A DNA stretch of 64,000 nucleotides from Pseudeuparius sepicola (GCA_963920635.1 OY987299.1:28288901-28352900); one strand, 5' to 3'. Positions 40,571-53,084 are shown, numbered from the stretch's first letter. The notes: a model not told the origin generated them from the sequence alone. Numbers and translations: made by a program.

Positions 40571-41359
40571 CTGAAACGTTAAAACAATCCGGAAAAAAAA
40601 AATTATATTATTTAGATTACTGAAACCGATGTATCCGTATAGAGCTCTCTGTTAGATACCTGTATATTATTATTTGTCCACGCTTGTGATTTTCAAAATA
40701 TTACTTTCGATAATTATTGTGGTTATTTCCACTTACCAAACCAATATAAAAGATGAATTAAACATCTCAAGTCTGTACAGTTACAGCACAGAAATCTCAG
40801 TAATCCCGTGAGTGCAGGACAATCGGTAATACAATGTGTGTTAATGAACTATATTGGGAATTTTACAATATTTGTAACCAGTAACCAGTTTTTGGTCCAG
40901 AGTGTTTTCATTGTATGTTCGTTTTTAATTGGGAATATCATTGTGCACGGGTTGCCACAGCGTTTTAACCCAGTGTGTCCCGAGATAAGTGAAACGATTT
41001 TTGTGAAAGACACAAATTTTTCGAGCTGAAATTTGAGCATCTCGGGTTCAGCCTTGCTTGTTTTGAAACTAATTTGTGACAGAAGTTTAGTTTCGAAAAG
41101 TCACGTACCCTATGCCTTCGAAATTTTTCGAAAAACTCATTTTCACATCAGTAAAGTGACGTTTTTGTAGGTTTTACGACAAAATGTTATAAAAGGAACT
41201 TCTTCAAATGAAGAACTCAGTATGTTTGCTGTAGCTCTTTCGTAAAATTTTATTAAGGAAACTCATTATCGCTTATTTTTATCCGATTTTCATAGGAATT
41301 TGCTAAATTAAATCAATCATGGTCGTCGCAATCAAGATATTAACCGAATATTGGTGTGA
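40571..41359. other. Interval with a possible core promoter
   Basis: TATAAAAG at about 40746 is followed at the expected distance by transcribed-looking sequence, but the downstream ORF (40808-41029, no ATG start) has no recognisable domain. I list no gene. Confidence 0.3.
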
Positions 41360-41534
41360 TGCTGCACTTCTATTGGTTGCCAATTGTGACGTTGCATTTC
41401 TATTGGTTATAAACTTCTATCATAGGTAATCAAAACTCTGTATAAAAATAAACCTCAAATAGTAAATAGACAGTGCATGTGAACTAAATCAATAACTAAA
41501 GCATGGGAGTACAAGAAACGAATGCTGCGTTACA
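41360..41534 (+). promoter_or_regulatory. Promoter-like segment with duplicated CCAAT boxes
   Basis: CTATTGGTT occurs twice (about 41371 and 41400) with a TGACGTTGC word between them, followed by TATAAAAATAAA at about 41441 and an ATG at 41503 (MGVQETNAALH). The frame is cut by the foldback element at 41535. No protein is recognised. Confidence 0.4.
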
Positions 41535-42275
41535 CAGGGAGCTTCAGTTTTATTCTGGGACACTTCAACAGGTGATAGAAAATAAAAAAACCGCACTTTC
41601 TTGTATAAACTATACATTTTTAAGACCTTATAAAAAAGTTACAGGGTGTTAAAATTCCACCTATGTGGACTTTATTGAATGTTTACCAGACTATAGTTGA
41701 GATATTTAAGTCGTATCTGGTGCTCGTTATAATGGCATGGGTTAGCATAAAACCTGTTAATATAAAACACCTTGAACAACCAGTGGCGGGGAAGTGGGTA
41801 ATTATAGTACAATAATTGTTTTTAGAAAAAATTTAATCGCCTTGTATAGCAATTTCTTATGTACGAGTAAATTTTAATTGTAAACAAAAACGTTCTCTTA
41901 GCATATTTTCTCATATTATTACGTGTCATGGTTTCATAAGAAATTGAATACATTTTATTGCTATTTACGAGGTGATTCATTTTTTTCTAAAAACAATTTG
42001 TACTATATTACCCACTTCTTCGCCACTGGTTGTTAAAGGTGTTTGCTATTAACAGGTTTTATGCTAACCCTTGCCGTTACAACGTATACAAAATATGACT
42101 AAATATCTCAACTAATTTGGTAAATATTCAATAAAATCCACATATGTTTTACAACATTAACACCCTGTAACTTTTTTAAGGTCTTAAAAATATATAATTT
42201 ATACAGGAAAGTGCGAATATTTTTTGGTTTTCTATGGCCTCTTGAAGTGTCCAAGAATAAAACTGAATCACCCTG
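41535..42275. mobile_element. Foldback MITE with CAGGG ends
   Basis: The ends CAGGGAGCTTCAGTTTTATT and CAGGGTGATTCAGTTTTATT (reverse complement) are followed by mirrored arms of about 300 bp, for example GTGTTAA...CCAC and ACAATTGTTTTTAGAAAAAA. The right end is next to TA. It is mariner-like and non-autonomous. Confidence 0.72.
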
Positions 42276-42277
42276 TA

Positions 42278-43034
42278 TATGGATACAGAAGATCTAGCTA
42301 CGCAACGAACGACCGGTCCAATGCATTATTTTATAACCGAAGAAAGCTAATTTCAAAAAGCCGTTTTCTTCATGTGCGCAAGCGCACATTCCAATGCAGC
42401 TATGATTTTGCATCCACGCAAGAAGCAGACAAAACTTGATAGACATAGCTACTGTACCTGCCCCAAGCGGACCAGACTTATATTGCCGTGGGCAATTTTT
42501 CTGTGATTGAACCTAACACATATATATTATATATTAATATGCGCACGTAAACAGAGCCGAATCCAGCCGCAGGAACGGCCACTTCAACTTTAATTAAACA
42601 AGGTCGATTGATCGATTGCGATTCTTTCCGCTGACCCGAAATGAAAGCAATCTTTTAAAATCGGGTAAGATCGAAATAATTACATTCAAAGCTAGTTCCG
42701 CCGCCGATTTGCTTAGAATTACTAATGGAATAAGGCACTAACTTCGGCGGAATGACCGTCTTTGGAAATGGGGCTTCCTTTCATTTCTCGCAGAACTTCG
42801 CTTCTTTAGAGTTCTATTCGATTCCATCCATCATATTATATCTATTTTTAATTCGGGAACATTGAAAACAATCAGATATAAATATTAGGTTCATTTAGGT
42901 TACTCGAACTAGTGCATGGATGCTTACTATGAAATACATAATTATACCAAATTATTGTATACCTGTACTATATAGAGGTAAAAAAATTAGCAAGTTGAGT
43001 CAAAACGCGTACCTATATATTGTTGGGAGAATTT
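42278..43034. other. Interval containing non-coding island II copy 2
   Basis: At about 42575-42680 the words CACTTCAACTTTAATTAAAC, GATTGATCGATTG and CTTTTAAAATCGG match the right half of islands at 40.4-40.56 and 46.2 kb. Nothing else is recognised. Confidence 0.45.
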
Positions 43035-43660
43035 TCATATAATAGTTATTTATGTACCAAGGCACTGAAGTTCAACTTTTTATGACTCATGTGGAGTTTA
43101 GTTGCTGAGGCCTCTGGCCGAGGCAAATAAACCACATGAGTCATAAAAAGAACTCCAGTGCCGAGGTACATATTATATTTTTTTTGAAATCGGAAAAAAA
43201 AAGTTTTATTAGGCAAGAAAATAATAATAAGGGATCACCCGTCCACGAACCGACTACGCGCGGCGTTGCTTGACTTTACCGATCGCTCTACCTAGGACAA
43301 GTATAATGACGTACGGCACCTTTTGACAGAAAAACCAAACTGCTGCTTCTTGTGCAGCCTACACAACAAATCTATTGATATTCAAATTTACTAAAACATG
43401 TAGACTGAAGGATTGCGCTTCTATAGGAAACAATTTCGCAATGTGTACGAAAAGTTAAATGGGCCTTTATCGGCCGGGTTTTGAATATTTGGTCACTTTT
43501 GACGGGCGATTTCTCCGCGTCTGACGTTTTATGTTTACACCTCGCCAAGGCCCACTTATTGAAAAAATCGTACAATAATGGGCTACATTATTGTACCATT
43601 TCTGTGCTTTTAATGACGATTTTGGGACACTTTAATGCCGATTTCAAGAAAATTTTATTA
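43035..43660 (-). repeat. 5S-like dispersed repeat, copy 2
   Basis: Nearly identical to 25014-25645, with the same hairpin, the 5S-like block at 43231-43302 (minus strand) and the TCGTACAATAATG hairpin. It is truncated at the right like copy 1. Confidence 0.75.
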
Positions 43661-43954
43661 TTAAATCTTTAGTAATCAAGATGTGATTTTTAAATATAAT
43701 ATGATACTGAAATGTTTCAAAAAAATTGCCTTTTTCGTTACGCTTTGTATCTTGAAAAGTAAAATCGACTTTTTACTGCGATGCATTTCTACAGGTAAAC
43801 TGCGACAAAAAGCCGTAGGTCCAAACATCGTTATGTATTTATTTTAAGAATTTTAAGAATTTTAAGGCACCATGACATTTTGTAGAAAAAGTCATTTAGG
43901 ACAAAAAGTTCAAACATATGTATAGTCTTTATAGTTTCTAAGATACGGAGCATT

Positions 43955-44737
43955 TAAAATAGTTATTTATGTACCAAGGCACTGAAGTTCAACTTTTTAT
44001 GACTCATGTGGAGTTTAGTTGCTGAGGCCTCTGGCCGAGGCAAATAAACCACATGAGTCATAAAAAGAACTTCAGTGCCGAGGTACATATTATATTTTTT
44101 TTGAAATCGGAAAAAAAATGTTTTATTAGGCAAGAAAATAATAATAAGGGATCACCCGTCCACGAACCGACTACGCGCGGCGTTGCTTGACTTTACCGAT
44201 CGCTCTACCTAGGACAAGTATAATGATGTACGGCAGCTTCTGACAGAAAAACCAAACTGCTGCTTCTTGTGCAGCCTACACAACAAATCTATTGATTTTC
44301 AAATGTACTAAAATATGTATACTGAAGGATTGCGCTTCTATAGGAAACAATTTCGCAATGTGTCGAAAAGTTAAATGAGCCTTTATCGGCCGGGTTTTGA
44401 ATATTTGGTCACTTTTGACGGGCGATTTCTCCGCGTCTGACGTTTGATGTTTACATCTCGCCAAGGCCTACTTATTGAAAAAATCGTACAATAATTTAGC
44501 CCATTATTGTACGATTTCTGTGTTTTTAATGACGATTTTGGGACATTTTAATGCCGATTTCAAGAAAAATATATTATTTTCCTATTTTATTTTTTATCTC
44601 TGGAACGAAAAGAGGTGTCCCCTAGCTAATCTCTTATTTAGCTTAGTTCCAGGCCCACAAAATTGATACCCAGGAATATGCAATGCAACTGGTAGATTAC
44701 TTATAAGTGAGTGCCTTGGTACATAAATAACTATTTT
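43955..44737 (-). repeat. 5S-like dispersed repeat, copy 3, with both terminal repeats
   Basis: The left end AATAGTTATTTATGTACCAA and the following GGCACT are found inverted at the right end (about 44712-44736), so this copy appears complete at 0.78 kb. The 5S-like block is at 44148-44219 on the minus strand. It lies in direct orientation about 0.9 kb after copy 2. No ORF. The combination of terminal inverted repeats with a 5S-like internal promoter block is unusual. Confidence 0.75.
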
Positions 44738-44739
44738 AT

Positions 44740-45969
44740 AAGACAAAGTCCCAATCGTTAGTAATTTATTTCTCGCTTATATTCTTGAATTCATTCTTTA
44801 ACTGTTATCAAGTTTATATATAATATCCGGTGACCGAGCACGTTAATTTATATTAAGATTTTACTTAAGATTTACTTTAAGTTAGACGGATCTCGACGTT
44901 TGGCTGAAAGTATGTTTATATATTGCTGTTCGTATAAACTTTAATTTCAACTCTATAATGAACGTTTTTATTGCAGACCCACATGCTGAAGTTGCTTTAA
45001 TTCACCACCAATTATGTAAACACTGGATCGTATAGATGCGCCAGCGCGGGATATAAACAACTCTAATAGGAGTTTTATTTTAAGTTTAAAACACTTTCGT
45101 TTAGTGTTTTTTTATCAAAAATATTTAAGTTAGTATAATTTTAATTTACACTCAACTTCGCAACGAATTACGGATCGCGTAATATTGGTCTCACTTGGCA
45201 GCACTTTCACCCATTCTTAAACATAATTTCCACGCCTATGTCTTTTGAAAAATTTCGGTTATTTTATTTTAAATTCCGGTATCTATTCCTACGAGAAAGA
45301 GTCACTTGTAAAATTTTCTTACTTTTCGATAAATTCTGCAAAAACATTATCAAGCAAATATGTAAATGAAAACTAAGGGTTTATACATGGATGTATATAG
45401 AAACTTTTTGTCCTAAAAATATGTTTTAAACATAAGGGAACTGGGGTGGAACTCAGTCTATGATTTTTTTTATCAAAACTCCTTTTGACTGATTTCGAAT
45501 AGCTTGTAAGTTAACACGAAAGTTGTTATGGATCCAACAGCTGTAGCGCTGTACTCTGTACTACAGCAGGCAAAGAGTTTAGTTATTTTCTTTCTGACTG
45601 CAGAAATAGTGCTTAGAATGTGGAGATACGTTTTTTACCACGTTAGATAATGGAGATACTGTGATTTCACACTTCTAAATCTAGGCAACCAGTCATTTCG
45701 TAGTTACTATAATTGATTTTACCACAAGGAAACACATAAAAGTTCTTACAAGAATATGCCACTAACTCCAAATCAGCAAAAAAGGAGTTACGACCATTTA
45801 CCTCTATGGTACATAATATACGATTGTGTTTTACAAGAGGACAAAATGGATAATTTTCATTTTCATTTTATTTTTTAGACAGCATAAATATCACAATATT
45901 CCTAATGTATAATGAAAGTGACCTGATGCTGAGTAAGAACCTCCATTACAAATAGGTAATTCCTCACTT
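44740..45969. other. Unassigned AT-rich interval
   Basis: Nothing recognised. Confidence 0.4.
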
Positions 45970-46275
45970 TACGCAGCGTTAGTAGCGCTTAATCGAGGCA
46001 GCCATTAAAAAAAATCTCCCCGATTAATTAAACCTAACAAGTTTTCGAATTAATCCGACGTAAGTGTTACGAGCTATCCAAGCTGGCGTTCCGAAAACAA
46101 TTATTAACGAGCGCACTTTAACGAGATCGGATAAAAAAAAGCTCCAAGGGCCTCCCATTCGTTAAAGACTACTTCAACTTTAATTTATTAAACAAGGGCG
46201 ATTAATCGATCGACACTAATCTGCGCTGGTTCTAAATGGCAATCCTTTAAAATCGGGGCCGATCCGAATGATTTA
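45970..46275 (+). other. Non-coding island, family II, copy 3
   Basis: The best match to copy 1 at 40258-40570, collinear over about 250 bp. Substitutions are scattered without codon pattern. Confidence 0.55.
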
Positions 46276-47173
46276 AAAAAAAGTTAGTCCCGGGGCTTGG
46301 TTACTAAAGGCATACAGTATACTGCTCTACTCTGGAGGTGGCGCTTCTTTATATTTGTCACCCGAAACATTTATTTCACCCCAAAATGTTATTTTGGAGC
46401 AACGCTAAAAACAATCTGATAAAAATATTACTTGTATACTTGCATCGCCGAATTATTTAGACTGCATGTTTTTCTGCCTTCGATTGACCTTGGTTCGAAT
46501 GGGGGTCGAAGCAGACTGTGCATGCACATGTCTTTTATAGAAAAACACGCCCATCATGGCCAAGAGTGCTGGACAAAAATCGTGGATTCACGGTTTTGAT
46601 CCTTTATAGCTTTATCAGTGTGCTTTACTGATTGTCCTACACTTACTGGGATTACTACGGTTTTCTAGGGTTTTCCGTAGTACTTGAGCGAATACTATCC
46701 TATAGTTCTATCGGGAAAAGTCGGCCCTAGCCGCAAATGGCAACGAAAACCAAAATAATAGTAATTGCCCCCCTCCTCAATCATTCACATGTAATCCTAA
46801 TGAATATAAATCAGTAAATCCTCCAATATTCCTACATACCTAATGTGTTAAGGCGCTACGATACCCCCTATTTTCAAGGGTTTCGTAGTTTACATCTCCT
46901 ACTTGCATTTCTTAATATTTTCACTCGATTTTTTTTTGTGGCTTAGATAAAACTATGAAGAATCGTCGTTGTGTATCACGAACTGTGCAGGACTAATGCG
47001 ACACTGTTAAAAAAAATGCCAAACATACCCGAAATTCCACTATATTCGGTTAAGAATTTCGAGTATTTCCGCCGCTCAAAAATAATTCGAAAGACACAAC
47101 GACGATTGAGGCATTCGATAACATTATTTTAAGACTACTTTCAAGTCGATACGTTTGTTCGTTTGGCTATGAT
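46276..47173. other. Unassigned interval
   Basis: Nothing recognised. Confidence 0.35.
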
Positions 47174-47278
47174 TTGAAAACTACGAACCCATTGCCCGGC
47201 AATAAAATGATCCGTGAATTGGCCATCCGAGCAGGAATTAGACGTACGGAGATAGGCGGGCGGGCGGGCGTTCGCTGG

Positions 47279-47342
47279 AACTCGTGGTTCCCCTACTCCC
47301 CCTACTTCGGCCTACCTCACCGGGCTCGGGAACCACGTCAGG
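47279..47342. other. GC-rich hairpin
   Basis: CGTGGTTCCC and its exact inverse GGGAACCACG bracket a pyrimidine-rich loop. It may be a structured RNA or DNA hairpin; no gene family is recognised. The 109-codon frame 47174-47503 spans it but has no known domain. Confidence 0.35.
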
Positions 47343-47503
47343 GGAACTTTCAATCGATATCAGATGTTTCATTTTTCATTTTATTAGTCTCAGTCTCCCT
47401 TATTTGTGTTTCGCTTGTTTTGAATGTTAGAATATTACATTATGTATGTCGACTGGCATATAATAATACTCATTATTATTATTCCTCCAGGAATAATAAA
47501 TAA

Positions 47504-48274
47504 ATAATTATTATTCACAAAGTACTTTTTGCTTTTGTGTAAAATGGTTTAATCCCTAGGGCATAAAATGGCCTGGTCGTGCAAAAAGAGTAAATTTAAA
47601 TTCTAGACCAAATTGTGCGCTTGATTTTTACTTTAAAAATGTGATAGGTACAAGTAATATTTTTGTCAAATAAATGGGTCATGTGAAGCATTTTTTGAAA
47701 ACGAATAATATCCTATGTAATACGATTATTGTGTCAAATCGCTGCATGATAAAAGCTAATTTATATACTTTCCAGAGGGAACGATAATAATTCTGACACC
47801 CAGTCAGTTTTAGAAACTTCTTCGTTAGAAGGTTGTTCGAAAGTCATTTGAGTTGAAAATCGGGCAAAATAAAAATAGAAGGTACATTTTATTGTTCCAG
47901 TCTGTCGAATTTATGACATTTTAATACATTTTTTAGGATGTTCGATAATTAAGATTTGTCAGAAGGTTCTGAAACTGAACGGCAGTCATTGCAAGAATAC
48001 CTATAATGTTTGATAATGATGTCGCAACAGTCACAGTGAAACCAATAGGAGTAATTTGTGGGCTTGTGTGCTTTTATTCCCGTACCTAATATGGTTCCCA
48101 GAATTTGAGATAGGGGTACTAGGGTACTAACACATATTTTGCATTTTGCACACTTATTATTCGGATTTAGGTATAAGTGCAGGTGCATAGGGTTTGAGAA
48201 ACAAACTTTCTGGGAAAAACAGGGCTTTGAATGAAACATTTACAAGGGATTAGGAATTAATAGCTCCTATTATC
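47504..48274. other. Unassigned interval
   Basis: A minus-strand frame at 47949-48239 has paired cysteines (CAKCKIC, CDCCDIIIKHYRYSCNDC), which hint at a zinc-binding fragment, but I cannot name a family. Confidence 0.3.
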
Positions 48275-48635
48275 TCAAAACTATTACTTTATTTAAAAAC
48301 GGAGACCGGTTTCGCAAATCTATAAATTTACCTACATCCTCAGGGCAGGTATAGTAGGTATATGTATAAATAAATAAAGAACCTTTACTTACCTAGCCAT
48401 TATATATTTGAAATATATACATTCAGCCACAAGTCAAAGTTGAAACAATTAAAAACATTTACATAATTATAACCTTTTTTCAAGTATCTCCTTCAAATTT
48501 CCTGCAAGCTCTTGGACTATAAGTGATTATCCTTTATTTATTTACTTTTTTAAATCTTGTATTGTAGTCCTTGATGATGTAATTTTATAGATTAACGAAA
48601 CCGCTTACTGTTTTTAAATAAACAAATCATAGTCA
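48275..48635. mobile_element. Diverged foldback with hammerhead-like cores
   Basis: Arms mirror each other imperfectly: ATTTATAGATTTGCGAAACCGG (minus, about 48308-48330) with ATTTTATAGATTAACGAAACCG (plus, 48582-48603), both followed by a TTTTTAAATAAA word. Confidence 0.55.
48304..48343 (-). ncRNA. Hammerhead-like core
   Basis: CTGAGGA, GTAAAT/ATTTGC stem II, GAAAC, palindrome ACCGGT, then C. The plus-strand partner at 48571-48608 has TTGATGA instead of CTGANGA and is probably dead. Confidence 0.35.
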
Positions 48636-50444
48636 CCTATGGCCTATTCACTCTAATCCCTCTAAAGTGAACCCTTACCAAAGTCTAGAAAGTATATCTC
48701 TGGACGCTGCTCTTACAGTGTAGAAAGTTTTCAGTTAGATTTATTTATTATTACACAAATATAAATATGGAATACTAGGTATATAAAACATTTTATAGAA
48801 GTAGACGCACTTTTTTAGTCGTAACAACACTATTATGCAGAACAATAATTATCCAATCAAACATTGATAGATGTTCAACTGACCCTAACGTGGTTCAAGA
48901 AGAATTCGGTAATCGAATCGTTAATTTAGATTTTATAATTGAGTAATTACAGAAGTTTTTAATACACGAACTCTTCATAGTACCTATGCACGTTTGCTGA
49001 TATGAAAAATAATAGTAAAATTGCTTCGACGCCAAAAAGCTATGCAGTGTGTTGCCAACGAAAAGTGAACGCCCTCTATAACTCCCAAAAAATATCATTT
49101 TTGCAATAAAGCAAACAGGCCACCGCCGTTTTTTAAAAATTCGCGCTTCTTCGTCGGCATCGGCGAGACTCGTGTGACCCGTCGGCGGCGGCCGGCACCT
49201 GACTTATTATTTCATATTATCTACACAGGAAAAAAAACTGTTGTGATTTTAGTGAGTTCGTGTATATAGTCACTTTTCTAATCTAATCTATACTTTTGAC
49301 GTAGATAATTTCAGATGAACCAATAAATTTAAAATAGTTTAAATTTCCGTTAAGAAGACGTATTGTCACTTCACAAAGCTGTGACCTTGACTGAGTAATT
49401 TACCAAAATCAATGATCGCAAAGGTTTTGAATCAACCCTACATTTTATATCGTTCGTAGTCATAATGAACACTGTGCCAGTGAATGGCTATTAACAAACT
49501 GGGGGTTACTAGAACTTGTATCCACTAATATTAAATGTTATTAATTTAATGATCTCATCTGCTACATTTCTGTTTTGTCAATTATAAGTTGCTACACTAG
49601 CAACTTGATTCGCATTTTACAGATCATTTGCTTATTATTTAGGCAATAATATGATATATTACTAATAATTTTAATTGATATTAGTACCCACAATTATTAC
49701 AAATTCAGCAAAAATTCAGTGACAGTAGTTGTAATTTCAGTATAATGAACAGTCAAATGTACCCCTATTCAATTCAACACCATGAAACGTTATGTTATGT
49801 TGTTCTGACAAAAGAATGTGCTTAGAAAAGAGATATTGTAGAATCAATTCCAGAACATGCTATTTATTGAAATAAAATATTACATTTGAATTATTCATTA
49901 GAATTCAATATCAATTGTCATTGAATTGATTATTGTCAGTTACAAAAAAGCTTCTGCTTGAGTTTGAGGAATAATATCTCATATTGAATTGAACAGGTTT
50001 TTTTTACAAAGTGACAGATTTGTCTCAGTGTAGTAACTACGGCCGGCTGCCCCTCAATCGTAGCACTATGAAGGGGCAGGCTGGAGTGGGGAGTCGTGGG
50101 GACTAGAGGAAGGAAAAGGATAGGCATATCTAATCGAGGGACGTTTGTCCTGAATTGAGTCGGGCACTTTAGGCGGATTTCATAAGTATCGTAGCCTCTT
50201 AATACATAATGGCTATTTTGGTGGATCATTGTTTTCTATGAACACGATAGTTATGACCGATAGTTAACTTTTTTTTAGAAATGTCACATCGCAGTTTCAA
50301 AATCTACTTTTCGGAAGATGGCAATTCTATAGAACCAGATTTCTCTACTTCGTTAGCAATTCAGCTTTGCCTATAAACTTGGAAATAGTTCTAAGTGTAA
50401 TTATTCCAACCGGGCGGTATTGGAGCACGATTTAAAAAGACTTC
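48636..50444. other. Mostly unassigned interval with a GC-rich patch
   Basis: 49125-49200 is markedly GC-rich and CpG-rich (CGTCGGCGGCGGCCGGCACC), like an insect promoter or 5-prime exon, but no reading frame can be supported. The rest shows nothing. Confidence 0.35.
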
Positions 50445-50590
50445 TTTCCACTCGGCATAGCAAAATGGATATTGATCGATTAATCGCCATTTCTTAATTA
50501 ATTAAAGATGCAGTAGTCTACAATGAATGGATGCCGATGTAAACGCCATAAACGCGCTTTTTATTCCGTCTGATTAAAGCATATACCTGT
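50445..50590 (-). other. Non-coding island, family II, copy 4 (inverted)
   Basis: On the minus strand: ATAAAAAGCGC, CCATTCATTGTAGACTACT, CTTTAATTAATTAA and GGCGATTAATCGATC, in the same order as copies 1 and 3. Confidence 0.5.
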
Positions 50591-50955
50591 AACTAACTGT
50601 TTTTTTTAACATGCTTGTCCGATTAATTTGGATCAAACAATTTGTGGTGTTGCCATTTTGTTTAATCATCGTTTGGCTATAGACGTAAGCACACGAGGAT
50701 CGAAACTCACGATTCGATCCTTGTTGATTTCTATATATTAGAAGATACTCGGTGATGAATCAAACGAGTTTCTTGGCTCCCCGTATGTATGCTTCTTCTG
50801 GTTTTTCCACCGCGCCGCGCCGTTTTGCCGAGTTCTTTTTATATGTCGATCGACCGGTCGATATATACACACTCACATTGCTTTGGTTTTGGCAGTACCA
50901 GCTAGATGGCGTTGGATGGTAAATGCTCACCGCATTATACTATTTCCTATTCCAC
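50591..50955. other. Unassigned interval
   Basis: Contains GTCGATCGACCGGTCGAT near 50844, a palindrome-rich patch. No gene seen. Confidence 0.3.
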
Positions 50956-50965
50956 TGAGCCAACG

Positions 50966-51072
50966 TAATCTGGGTTTTTCGGTGAGGTGCGCTACGTCTG
51001 CCTGATGAGGGCCAACAAGCCCGAAACAGGTACCTGTCGTGGTCTGCACACCTCCGAAAGACCCATACATAA
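50966..51072 (+). ncRNA. Hammerhead ribozyme, well-formed
   Basis: The core 51002-51038 reads CTGATGA, stem II GGGC/GCCC around CAACAA, GAAAC, then the 12-nt palindrome ACAGGTACCTGT and C at the cleavage site. Stem I is extended: TTTTTCGGTGAGGTG at about 50970 pairs with CACACCTCCGAAAGA at about 51048, with an internal loop. The palindromic short stem III is the form known from Penelope-like elements, which cleave as dimers. The surrounding element is not recognised. Confidence 0.72.
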
Positions 51073-51104
51073 TTTCCATTAGATATTGGAAGCTAGTTTG
51101 GTGT

Positions 51105-51689
51105 TGCCAATTGCCAACATTTTGTCCCATATGCCACGAGCCATTTCTTTTTAAAATGGATATTGACTCGTTAAACGATACATCTAGCAATTAGGCTTCT
51201 GAATGCACTAATAGATGCGCTTTCTGCATATGAAATTGTCACAGATAATGGCTATACATGATATTTTCAACAATAGAATGCAAACTGTCGCTTGCGCATT
51301 GCACCCACTTTCATTTGATTATAGGATCCACAGTTCTGAATAAATGGTGCAATTTTTCTGAAACTCATTAAATTTGCGCCATACGTAATTTATTAGACAA
51401 CTCAAAACTTTCGTATTTATTAATATGAAAAAAATGAACAAAAAAACATTTTAAATGTTCCATCTGTGTGTGTCACTTTCGAACGAGTTGAGGTATTCAC
51501 TTGAAATTTGGTTTAGGTAACCTTGCCTACAGTAAAATGGTTTGGATTGCTTTTGGGCGAAATAGCTCCACAGAGAGGGGTGAAAGGGGGGGGGGTGCGT
51601 TTATTATTTCTTCCACAATATCATATGAGTGAGTGAGTGAGTATATAGCTTCACCAAAAATATTTAAAATCTCCAAAATTTGCTCATTT
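51105..51689. other. Unassigned interval with microsatellite
   Basis: A G-run at about 51585 and a (TGAG)n run at about 51626-51641. No gene. Confidence 0.4.
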
Positions 51690-51908
51690 ATAATTTAAAT
51701 ATCAGTTCCGGATTAACCGGAAGTAAAAAATAGAAACTGTTACTTTTCTGTTTTCTAAGACTCCATCTTTGTTTACTTTCGGTTATTCGTAATAAACACT
51801 TACTTATTTTATGCCAACTGAGAAAACATTGGCAAACATCTAGAAAACAGAAAAATAACAGTTTCTATTTTTTACTTCCGGTTAATCCGGAACTGATATT
51901 TAAATTAT
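51690..51908. mobile_element. Short MITE with ~70-bp inverted arms
   Basis: TAATTTAAATATCAGTTCCG (left) is mirrored at the right end, and the arms continue through GGATTAACCGGAAGTAAAAA. The spacer is about 75 bp. No ORF; no target duplication identified. Confidence 0.65.
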
Positions 51909-53039
51909 TATACATATTTAACACTAATAACTGTACCTCACACTGATAAGTAAGCCACGAAGCGCGAATTTATTTTACGCAATTGTCAAATATATTTCTT
52001 TTCTTTTATAAAAGGTTTTATAGTGTTGTAATACAGCAATTTTACTAAAAGTTGGCTATTGTCAATTATTGAATACGAAACTCGTGAAATGCTATATAAT
52101 AGCAATAAATGTATATCCGAAATGGTTCGTTAGAGCTCCAAATGATTGTACTAGTTTGAAGGTTAAAATATAACATTTTCCTATTGACAGTCTATTATAA
52201 GATGAAAATCGTTACACATAAAAATTGTTACAAATAAGTGATTGAATTTGAAAGTACAAATTGTAAGTTTAAGTTTTGAAATTTACAATAGAAAGGTTTT
52301 ATTAACTACTACCTATGTTCAGAAAACCAAAGCGAAAAAATGTTCGATAAAAAAAATCAGAGATGTTCGTGGTATAATAATGAGCTGTTAAAGTTACTTA
52401 ATAAACACTGAGAAAATCTGGACGGTTATGGAATTCACAGAGTGCCTCAAAACGTAATTGAGAGAAACGAATATTTTGGTCATCCAGAAAACCTTTTAAT
52501 AGCCATGTTAGAGGATGACAGAAAACACAGTCGAGAGCTAGCAATGGGAAAATCGAGAATGTCAGAATATTTCGAGTTAATAAATTAAATTTTGATTGTC
52601 AAGATTATGTGGAGTTAATTGACTGGCAAAATAAGCGAGCCCCATTTCAAATGAAGAATTAACTAACATGATTTCTTTGGTTCCGCATGGCACACCATTA
52701 ATAATTCTTTGTCATTCGAAGACAGTGAAGTGATGTATTAAGTTAGTCACCGAAGCCTCTATGGCTGTTTATGGCCCTGGAGCTCGAGTTGGGTTTATCG
52801 GGGCTGGTATTGAATCTAGAGAAAAATCAAAAATCTAGCAGAGTGCTGCATGTTTGAATTTTTTACCAGTTTCAAAGATTTATTTTTTAAATTTTCAAGG
52901 TTATTTTGGCTGCCGAAAGAGTTGTCATTTAGGCATTAGGATTTTTTGGGTATCTAAAACCCTATAAAAAGTCATATTTTGCGCAGATTCGTTTTCGAAA
53001 ATAAGTTGTATTGGTCCAGTTTTCGCTCCACCCTACTTT
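51909..53039. other. Unassigned interval
   Basis: Nothing recognised. Confidence 0.35.
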
Positions 53040-53084
53040 ATATCTAGAGGTTCCTCGCAAAAAACCCAAGCGAACAATCAGGAA

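Noticed and set aside
47949..48239. Zinc-finger gene fragment
   Set aside because: Cys/His pairs are suggestive but the spacing matches no family I know and there is no supporting exon structure.
48571..48608. Active hammerhead in the right arm of the 48.3-kb foldback
   Set aside because: The core reads TTGATGA rather than CTGANGA and the sequence after GAAAC is not palindromic, so it is probably dead.
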